Origin: Casuarina equisetifolia
Lineage: Eukaryota > Streptophyta > Magnoliopsida > Fagales > Casuarinaceae
Direction: 5' to 3'
DNA: 64,000 nt
NCBI GenBank assembly: GCA_028551475.1
Contig: CM052358.1
Coordinates: forward strand, 16,041,938-16,105,937
Shown: piece by piece, positions 56,390 through 64,000 of the stretch
How the letters are laid out: every line of letters starts with the position of its first letter
Position numbering within the stretch: the stretch's first letter is position 1
Position numbers and translations under genes: made by a program
The notes under the pieces: generated by a model
Seen by the model: the letters and a program-made list of their open reading frames with translations, nothing else
Told to the model about the DNA's origin: nothing
The model's database searches: none

Positions 56390-57904
56390 ATGGCTTCTTT
56401 GCTTCTCTCACTCAGCCATCCTAAGCCTACCCTCTCACCCCTTTCTCAAGGCCTCCAACAGAGATACAACGTCAACAAGACCAAAATCCTCCTCCTTCGG
56501 GACAAACCCTTCACGTTAAAACCAAGAATTGAGACAAAATGCTCCTCCTTCTCAAGTTTAAGCCCAGTGCTGGATGAACCTGAAACCACAGATTTGGAGG
56601 AAGAGGAGAAGCCTCTTTGTGAGGTTTGGAAGGAGATTCAAGGCTGCAATGACTGGGAAGGAATACTAGACCCCATGAACTCCCACCTCCGGAGAGAAAT
56701 CATCCGGAACGGAGACTTCGCACAAGCCTGCTACGATTCCTTCGACTTCGATCCTCACTCCAAGTACTGTGGCACATGCAAATACCAGGGGTCCCATTTC
56801 TTCGAAAAGCTGGACATGGCCGACAGAGGCTACAAAATTAGCCGGTATTTATACGCTACTTCGAACATCAACCTCCCCAACTTCTTCCAAAAATCCAAGA
56901 TGAGCAGCGTCTGGAGCAGACATGCAAACTGGATGGGGTATATTGCAGTGACCACCGACGAAGAGGAGATCAAACGGCTAGGGCGGCGTGATGTTGTCGT
57001 TGCCTGGAGAGGCACCGTCACGTACCTCGAATGGATCACTGATCTCAAAGATATTCTCCACCCCGCTAACTTTCGGAACGACCCTTCAATCAAGATAGAG
57101 TCCGGGTTTTATGACTTGTACACCAGTAAAGAGGACAACTGCAAGTATTGCTCGTTTTCAGCTCGCGAACAGGTTTTGGCAGAAATCAAGCGACTTCTTG
57201 ACTACTACAGAGGAGAAGAAATTAGTATCACCTTTACCGGCCATAGTCTTGGGGCTGCTTTGGCTCTATTAAGTGCTTATGACGTGGCCGAGATGAGACT
57301 AAACCTTGTAGGTGATGATGAGCACGTAAGTAAGATTCCCATAACAGTTTATTCCTTCTCGGGTCCCCGTGTCGGCAACCTCAAGTTTAAGGAACGGTGC
57401 GACGTGCTTGGAGTTAAGGCTCTAAGAGTCGTTAATGTTCACGACAAGGTGCCCCAAGTGCCTGGCATTATTGCGAACGAGAAACTCCAATTTCAGAAGT
57501 ATGTGGAGGATACTTTATCTTTTCCGTGGAGTTATGCACACGTCGGTGTGGAACTTGCGTTGGATCACACTCACAGCCCATTTTTGACGCCCACTAATGA
57601 TCCCTCTAGTGTTCACAATCTGGAGGCGCATCTTCACCTGGTCGACGGCTACCACGGGAAGGGGCGGCGATTTTGCTTGGCGACGAAGAGGGATATTGCT
57701 CTTGTCAACAAATCTTGTGATTTCCTGAGGCCTGAGTATGGCGTGCCACCGTACTGGCGGCAGGATGAGAACAAAGGGATGGTAAAAAGTCGCGATGGGC
57801 GGTGGGTTTTGCCGGATAGACCCAGAGTGGAGGCCCACCCACCTGATATGCTCCACCACCTTGAACAGGTGCTTAAGATTGCTTGTTCTAGTGTCGATGA
57901 ATAA
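56390..57904 (+). CDS. Phospholipase A1-Igamma-like lipase, plastid-targeted
   Basis: Hydrolyses the sn-1 acyl chain of glycerolipids in plastids; relatives of this DAD1-like class I family release fatty acids, including jasmonate precursors. It is an intronless 504-residue frame, the normal length. Residues 1 to about 50 (MASLLLSLSHPKPTLSPLSQ...) look like a transit peptide rich in Ser, Leu and Lys. The alpha/beta-hydrolase lipase_3 domain follows, with nucleophile Ser286 in GHSLG, probable Asp352 (HDKVPQVPG) and His416 (LHLVDGYH); SGPRVGN at 324-330 is conserved. I chose 56390 rather than the upstream in-frame ATG at 56318 because the truncated copy at 42536 is conserved only from this MAS and the extra 24 residues look like leader. 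No lesion was found; it is the only intact gene in the window. Gamma subclass is by family memory. Confidence 0.95.
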   Translation: MASLLLSLSHPKPTLSPLSQGLQQRYNVNKTKILLLRDKPFTLKPRIETKCSSFSSLSPVLDEPETTDLEEEEKPLCEVWKEIQGCNDWEGILDPMNSHLRREIIRNGDFAQACYDSFDFDPHSKYCGTCKYQGSHFFEKLDMADRGYKISRYLYATSNINLPNFFQKSKMSSVWSRHANWMGYIAVTTDEEEIKRLGRRDVVVAWRGTVTYLEWITDLKDILHPANFRNDPSIKIESGFYDLYTSKEDNCKYCSFSAREQVLAEIKRLLDYYRGEEISITFTGHSLGAALALLSAYDVAEMRLNLVGDDEHVSKIPITVYSFSGPRVGNLKFKERCDVLGVKALRVVNVHDKVPQVPGIIANEKLQFQKYVEDTLSFPWSYAHVGVELALDHTHSPFLTPTNDPSSVHNLEAHLHLVDGYHGKGRRFCLATKRDIALVNKSCDFLRPEYGVPPYWRQDENKGMVKSRDGRWVLPDRPRVEAHPPDMLHHLEQVLKIACSSVDE

Positions 57905-60300
57905 CCATCTCATCTTTTGATCGGAACCCACTTGAAAACTGTGCCCTCCAGATGTTTCAATGGCAGGATATCTTCATCCACGCGGAATTGAAATTAAACT
58001 TTAACCTGCGGGGATTCTATCTTCAGAATGGTATTTGGTCTTGATCTTGTTTTTCTTAAGTTGTATTTGAGTGTAAGTTTAAACTATTGTCAACTCCCTT
58101 GGATCAAGCTACAGGATTGGAGGTGACCCCTCATTTTCCTTGTTTGTCGGATTTGTTATACTTTAGAAAGTATATCGAATTCCAAACTAATGTCGAATTA
58201 TAGGATTAATATAAATGATCTTGAAGATAAAGACATGAACAGTAGTGGTGCGAGCACTCGCTCTATCTGCATGATGACTCCTCGACTTCCCCTCGTTGAA
58301 AAGACACTTTATTGGTTACACTAATTGGAGTCTTGATTCAAGCTACCTCATTGTAAACTGACCTCAAAGATCAATTTTTAAAATGCAGGAATCCAAATTC
58401 CTTGGCTTCCCTATGATTTAAGAATTCCTAAGCCAATGAGTAACCCCGTTTAGAAGGAATTTAGGTAAAGTCAGTCATGAGGGCTATTACTACTTCACCT
58501 AGTGGAGTGTGAAATGTTGCGCAGGTGACGTAGGGTGGTCAGGATATTATAGTTAGCAGAATGCCGATGATGGTAGATTCCTTTTCTGTTCACCAAAAAG
58601 AAAAGAAAGTCGTGGAAGGCTCAAATTATCGGCCGCTATGCATAATATCAACAAACAATCGGTAACGTCCACAGCACGGCAAACACAGTGGGGACTTTCT
58701 ACTTCTCGATTAAGACGATCACCAAACGCTGGTACGTTGATTCTTCTTATTTATTCCAGCAGCAAATGCAGTTGCGAAGTCGCAATGACTGGGAAAGTTT
58801 TGTTCCTGCCCCACATCATTGATGGTTTGGTTGACAGCTTCGGCATATATGTTGAATCATATGCGTCGTATAGTGACTTGGGTACCAGAGTTTCACTCAA
58901 TTTTGGAAGAGAAAACTAAAACAAATATTTAAGAATATCCAAACTCACATAACCCTAACAAGTTTTTTTTAATAAAATTCACTATATATGTGAGCTTATA
59001 TCAGTGAGTAGTTATTGTTAAGTATTCGTGTGAAGTTATGTCATATTGATAAAATATGGGAAAGTGAAATACTTTATATGCAAATAAATATCTTTTTCTT
59101 TGGAGGTAACTTTTATAAAAAAATTAAATTTTTTATCTTGAAATTAGAGTAAAGTTTTTTCTTAATATTTTTATAAATATAAATATATTTTGATCCTAAA
59201 GTCCAGATACTATAAGTGATACTAAGTAGTATCGTTTGAAATGAACCTTTATAATATAGAGACATCTTAAATCTTAGTGTGAAGTTATCTTGCATCGTAA
59301 GTATGAGCTTATAAAGTAATTTATGTATAAGGAAATTGTTTAAACTAACTCTTGTTAAAAGATTAAACTTTTTAATAGTTATCAAAAGGTAAAAATTTAC
59401 GCACTTCACATAACTCTTTTCCCGACCAGAACAAAGAAAAATCAATCGTACGATGGAAACGTGTCTCTGTTGCATCCACAAAATGAAGTGGTTTTAATCC
59501 ATCGTCTGCTAGCTCAGTTTTCGGAGCCAGGAGGGGCCCCAGCTAAACGCAACCCCTTTCCCTTTCCGCACACTTGTTCTGATCAAAAAAAGAAAAAAGA
59601 AAAAAGAAAAAAAGTGGTTTTACTAGCCCTACAGAAAGTCTAATAAGCCCCCATAGTGGTCACGTCTTACCTTTCGTGGGTTGTCAGGGGCACTTCAGAC
59701 CATATCCTGTTAAAGTCACAAGTGCCCCTTCTCTGTTTTTTTGGCCCCACCACGAAGTCCTTGCAGTGTTTCACATATTGGGAAAAAGCGACGTGCAAAA
59801 CGTTTCCGAGTGCAAAGAGATGGAACACGTGTTTCGAGCTTCTATATTTGCATGAGGATTATCTCCATGCGGAGCCTGTCACCGCCACCATTAAGGGGAG
59901 AACTTAGCTAAAAGATATGTAAAGGAAGTAGTAGAACTAAAGCATTTAAATGGGGAAGACCATTCAGAAAAGTGACCATTGAAACATATATGTTCTTTGA
60001 TTAAAAAGGAGAAAATATATACTTATGTGAACCACGCGAGGGCAAGATGAAATAACTTCAGTCAATGACAAAAACGTGATTTCACTAACTCATCATGAAA
60101 GGGGATTAGTGGATCTGTAAACTTCTGTACACATTATTATTTGGTGCAGATTCGCAAGTGTGGTCCTTCAAAAAAAAAAAAAATTAAAATGCTGAAGTCA
60201 ATTTTTTTTTCTTTGCCTATTTTTTTGTATTTTTCTTAATTTAGATAACTTAGTTTCCATATTCAAACTTCAAAAGCTCTCTGTTAACAGTGTGATTGTC
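57905..60300. other. Downstream intergenic region
   Basis: The 3' untranslated region of the phospholipase gene probably occupies the first ~180 bp (AATTGAAATTAAAC near 57987). Beyond that I see no gene. The frames at 58638-58919 and 59656-59907 have no recognised product; 58960-59400 is AT-rich; 59585-59612 is an A-rich AAAAAAGAAAA run. Confidence 0.55.
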
Positions 60301-60303
60301 GTT

Positions 60304-60555
60304 TGGTTCTGACATTATGGGTGATAGATTTCATAGGGGTTGTTCTTCACTTTAAATGATGGTAAGGTTGAAGTGCAATAGCAAGTGGTTAATTAGTAAT
60401 AATGTAATTAAAGTGGCTATGTTTAGGTGCACCTTACTGTCTACAGACCCACGAGATCCTCTCGACAAATTGTGTGGCTATGTGTAGGTGTCTTACTTTC
60501 CTCTTGTACCACAAAATTTTCTTGACAAATTGTGTCACCCATAATCCTGACCCAA
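60304..60555. repeat. Possible small TIR element (MITE-like)
   Basis: GGTTCTGACATTATGGGTGA at the left and TCACCCATAATCCTGACCC at the right are roughly inverted, sharing an 11-bp core ATTATGGGTGA. Internally, GACAAATTGTGT occurs twice in direct orientation (near 60463 and 60522). No clear target duplication. Confidence 0.35.
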
Positions 60556-60865
60556 TGATAAAGTTCGTAGCTGTAATCAAAATAAAATCAACATGTTCCA
60601 CTATATCTTCCCAATATTAGGGAAGAAATACAATGTAAATGAACTTATGAGAAATATTTTGCTTTATAACATGTATGCTTGTATTGGCAGAATTTGATTT
60701 TTCAAAAAAAAAAAAAGGAATTTTCCTTCCTCTTCAGTATTTGAAGGTCCTTTTATTCGTGGTTTCGATCAGCTTCTTATTCATTCCTGAAGTGTTCCTA
60801 ATTAAACACACACAAAAAGCAATAACATATCATTCTCGCATTTGTTTTTGTCACGAATGGAATTC

Positions 60866-60994
60866 AAAAGGAAATGATTGATCAATTATTGCACAATGAC
60901 TTTTTCCGATTCCCATAAATTTCGATTCCCTCCTAACCTATGTGGTCACAACGGAAAAAGTCATTGTGCAATAATTGATCAATCACTTCCTTTT
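60866..60994. repeat. 129-bp hairpin with 43-bp arms
   Basis: Arms 60866-60908 and 60952-60994 are inverted copies with one mismatch, separated by a 43-nt loop. The sequence contains the palindromic core TGATCA (in ATTGATCAATTATTGCACAA). A transcript would fold into a near-perfect stem, so this could be a young MIR-like locus or a small foldback or MITE. No flanking duplication was identified. Confidence 0.85.
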
Positions 60995-60999
60995 GATCA

Positions 61000-61960
61000 A
61001 TCATTTTAGTTAAATATTATCTATGGCTTAAACATGTTGGCTAATTACAAATCATTTTAGTTAAATATTATCTACAACTTAGGGCCTCATAAGCCTATAA
61101 CAAACCATTACCCTTTGTGGCCAACACCCTTGGCGGCTCTTTCCATGATGGCTTTACTCTAGGTAGCTCACACTCTAGCTTATTCCATATAACCATTTTT
61201 GCAAGTCACCCCTTTCATGGTTCAAACTTGGGTTTACATGAGATTGTCCCAATGTCATTTATTATAATTTACAACTATTATGCTAAAAGGCCTAATGTAA
61301 TTAATTAAGCTCCTTTTCCCACAAGACCAACCTAGTGGGTGAAGGGATTAATTCACTTATAAGGTTGGGCTTCCGACTCACGTTCTCAAAGTGGGCCAAA
61401 AAGACGCCCCATGCCTATCAGATTGTGGGCTCCCTACGTACTTATTGCTTGGCAGCATGGTGTGAAATCCTTCCCAATCCAAGCCATCACACCTCAATAA
61501 TTGTGGACCTCCCTGCCTACCCAACATTATGGGCCTCACAAGCCTATTAGGGACTTGGTGGTGAATTTTGTTAGATTGGGTTGGGTTTGATACCAAATGT
61601 GAACTTGGGTTCCTTTTCCCAAAATGTTGGTTTAGTGAGTAAAGGCATCAATTTGCTTATAAGGCTAGGCTCCCTAATTACCTCATGATGTAAGATAGGA
61701 GCACACCCTTTTGCCTACCAAGATTATGGGTTTCTTGCATATTGGGTGTTTGGTAGTAAGGTGTAACACTAAGCCTATTGACTACCTATGAATCATTTTA
61801 TTGGAATACCATCCATGACCCAAGCCCTTCTAAGTCCAAGCCAACCATGGGTCCCCATAGGCCCAAACCTACCATAGGCTTCCATAAGCTCAAACCTTCC
61901 ACAAGCTCTCATAAGTCCTTAACAATATATTTGTAACATAAAGCATGTAACTCATGTATG
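61000..61960. other. Repetitive non-coding stretch
   Basis: Short imperfect internal repeats: CATTTTAGTTAAATATTATC at 61002 and 61051; GTGGGCTCC...TTGGCAGCATGGTGTGAAA against ATGGGTTTC...TTTGGTAGTAAGGTGTAAC (61425-61470 and 61725-61766); and GGGCCTCAxAAGCCTAT twice. It resembles degraded retroelement DNA; no gene was recognised. Confidence 0.5.
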
Positions 61961-61971
61961 CCTTTTTCTCT

Positions 61972-62915
61972 CTATAACACTTTTTTGTTATCATGCTTTA
62001 CAATGAACAATTTCACTAGTTCCTTTTTTTGCACAATATTTTCAAAAATTAAGTTTTCAAATTCTCTCCCATGATTAATTCTAATACAACAAATAGTCAA
62101 ATTATTTTCATTTAGGAATTTCTTATAAGGGGCAACAAAAGATGAATATGAGTCATTTTTATGAGCCAAAAAGAAATTCTTAGTAAATTTAGAAAAATCA
62201 TCTATAATAACTAAAACATGTATTTTTCCTTTTAAACTAGATGTCCTTAATAAACATAGAAAATCCATATGCGATAGTTGTAAAGGTTTTGATGTAGAAA
62301 CCATTTTTTTTTCAATATTAAAAACTAGTTTTTGCTTGCTTTCTTTAGCACATGCAACACATAAGTCATCCTTATATTTTATCTCTGGCAAGCCAATCAT
62401 AAGTGGTTTTGACTTGAAGCTAGTTTTCACCTATTTTCCTTTAACACATGTATTATATAGATGATCTTAAGGTCTCTTCTATTAGAATCCAATTACAAAT
62501 TAGCTTTTGAAAATTTTTTCAATTTGTTTAAAACTAGCATATCTTAATCTTTTATCTAAAATTTTAAGATATTAGATGAAAAAGCCTTAACAATTATAAA
62601 ACCAAAGATTTATCTGTTTACTTTTAATATAGGGCAATATCTACTTTTAACACTTCTTCTCATGTACATGCTAATATAAGCATTACATATGGACTGAAAT
62701 CCAACTTTGGGACATAAGGATTTATAATGTTTTTGATTTATGAATTCACAATTACTTATATCTTTCACTCCTTCTATCTTACCCTTGGAATAATCTCTGA
62801 AAAACACTTTCCCTCAAGTTTTCCATTCAGATTTCTAAATAGACCTCTATTGCCAATTGTATGCTTTAAACATCCATGATTTATGTACCAACAATTGTAT
62901 CATTCTTCCCATTTA
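61972..62915 (-). mobile_element. Second Ty1-copia relic (protease edge to integrase)
   Basis: On the minus strand, near 62900, WYINHGCLKHTIGN matches the family motif WYLDSGCSRHMTG with the protease/pre-integrase residues degraded; then FFRDYSKGKIEGV (62610-62807 frame); then the integrase region (61972-62430): CVACAKESKQ, SKPLQLSHMDF, VIIDDFSKFT and INHGREFEN, where the family has RSDHGREFEN. The catalytic Asp of that last motif is Asn. It is broken by stops and cannot be active. RT and RNase H are absent, the element being cut at about 61970. Confidence 0.82.
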
Positions 62916-63666
62916 GTTCATGCACAAACAAATATTAATTTTGTGGGCTTTGGTGCCTAGGCAAGATTGAGTCCACTTCCTCTACATTTATATGCCTTAT
63001 ATCGTTTAACTTGTTGTGCTAGCTATTATATTAAGAGATCTTATTATGATGTTTAAGCCTTTCAAATGGATACTTTCTTGTTATATTTAGAGACCTAATT
63101 ATGTTGTTCACATGTTGATACCTTATACAACATAAGATTGGATCCACTTCATTCAAATGTGGATACCTAATTGAAGGTTTTAAAGAGTAGTAAAATATAG
63201 TCATTGCTTTACAATTTTTACCATAATTTAGGTTTCCTTCTCAATCTATCTTCTTGATCTCCTTTTGGAATATATTAGAAAGCTTAAAAGCTAGCTTAAG
63301 AGTTAAAGGACTTGCTTAATGTGGAATTTTTGTTCTACATACTAAGCAACATTGAAGCTCAAGATCATACAAGTAGAATAAATTTAACTTAGTTTTGATG
63401 CTATACTAAAAGGTACAAACTCTTAACTCAAAAACTTGTTTTACTATAAAAAATCATATACTATATGTGAGACTTATTTTGCCATATATCAACACCTAGT
63501 CCAATTACAAAAATTCACATGAGGGACTTCTAATGTCCATAATAGGTTCCATAAAAGAAATATTAAAAGCTAAGTAATACTTTGAGTTGGTTGCCATGGA
63601 TCTACTCAAAGGTGTTTAAGCCTTTCCCCATCAGTAGAGACTAGAAAACCTTACTCTAATACCAAT

Positions 63667-64000
63667 TGTTGCATCTTTGACAACCTAAGAGAGAGGGGAT
63701 GGGGTTTAGTTGGGTTTTTACTTAAACGATTGTGTCTTACGTTTCATTTCTTTTTCTGCCCGTGTAGTTGGCATGGTGTTAACTTATATTATACTAACTC
63801 TAATCAAACATCAAGTTGTTAGTATCGAAATTCTAATCCAGCTAGTAGTTTATCAAACACTAAACTTAAAGAAGATGTCGAAGACTTAGGTACCAGCTTG
63901 ATGGTATCGTTGACTGACCAAATATCCTTTAAAAGCTAGGTTCCCAGTCTGGCTGATTGGGGATATAATTTTAAAAGTGTACATCATGTTTGGATACGCA
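63667..64000 (-). mobile_element. Putative 5' LTR of the second copia relic (partial)
   Basis: On the minus strand, TTGGTATTAGAG (63654-63665) looks like a primer binding site and is immediately preceded by ...GCAACA, a CA end. The LTR would then extend beyond the window edge. No second LTR is available for comparison. The stretch 62920-63650 between it and the integrase relic would be leader and gag, in which I recognise nothing. Confidence 0.4.

Noticed and set aside
1..64000. A new multi-gene defence or biosynthetic system
   Set aside because: All genes other than the phospholipase are broken, and their association is explained by duplication and transposition; nothing supports a working novel system.

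Overview
This window is nuclear DNA from a flowering plant, most likely a dicot. The evidence is intron-rich plant gene families (Dicer-like 2, NAC, organellar release factor RF2, phospholipase A1-Igamma, LRR receptor kinase), abundant Ty1-copia, Ty3-gypsy and LINE remnants, and AT-rich satellite DNA. I cannot name the species. Everything recognisable as a gene is on the + strand except an LRR receptor-kinase relic, a LINE relic and a second copia relic.

Layout. (1) 1-9757: a Dicer-like 2 relic (DCL2a) whose 5' end lies before the window, joined at its 3' side to one exon of a peptide-chain-release-factor-2 gene (PRFB); a 1.3-kb foldback transposon sits in one of its introns. (2) 9758-42250: an accessory region built around three same-strand NAC genes (11.2-12.1, 19.5-20.8 and 33.3-42.1 kb), all broken. 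Between them lie about 30 units of a ~290-bp AT-rich satellite (13.0-14.7 and 23.5-31.2 kb), a LINE reverse-transcriptase relic, an LRR-kinase relic, a gypsy fragment, and a nearly complete Ty1-copia element with a precise GGTGT target duplication. That element landed inside NAC copy 3 and itself carries a nested solo LTR. (3) 42536-42757: a truncated 5' piece of a PLA1-Igamma gene. (4) 43.7-54.97 kb: the second DCL2-PRFB relic (DCL2b), with its promoter and start codon and a longer PRFB tail including the GGQ exon. (5) 56390-57904: the one intact gene, a 504-residue plastid-type phospholipase A1-Igamma. (6) 57.9-64 kb: intergenic DNA with a near-perfect 43-bp inverted repeat and a minus-strand copia relic.

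The main result is that DCL2a and DCL2b are two copies of one already broken chimera. Both lack recognisable HELICc, RNase IIIb and dsRBD exons, both run from the first RNase IIIa exon into the same PRFB exon, and both share at least two stop codons and two frameshifts. Each then gained private lesions, including loss of the DECH box in DCL2b and the foldback insertion in DCL2a, for which DCL2b preserves the empty site. No functional system is apparent apart from the phospholipase. The value of the window is a readable history of fusion, duplication, decay and nested insertion at an RNA-silencing locus.
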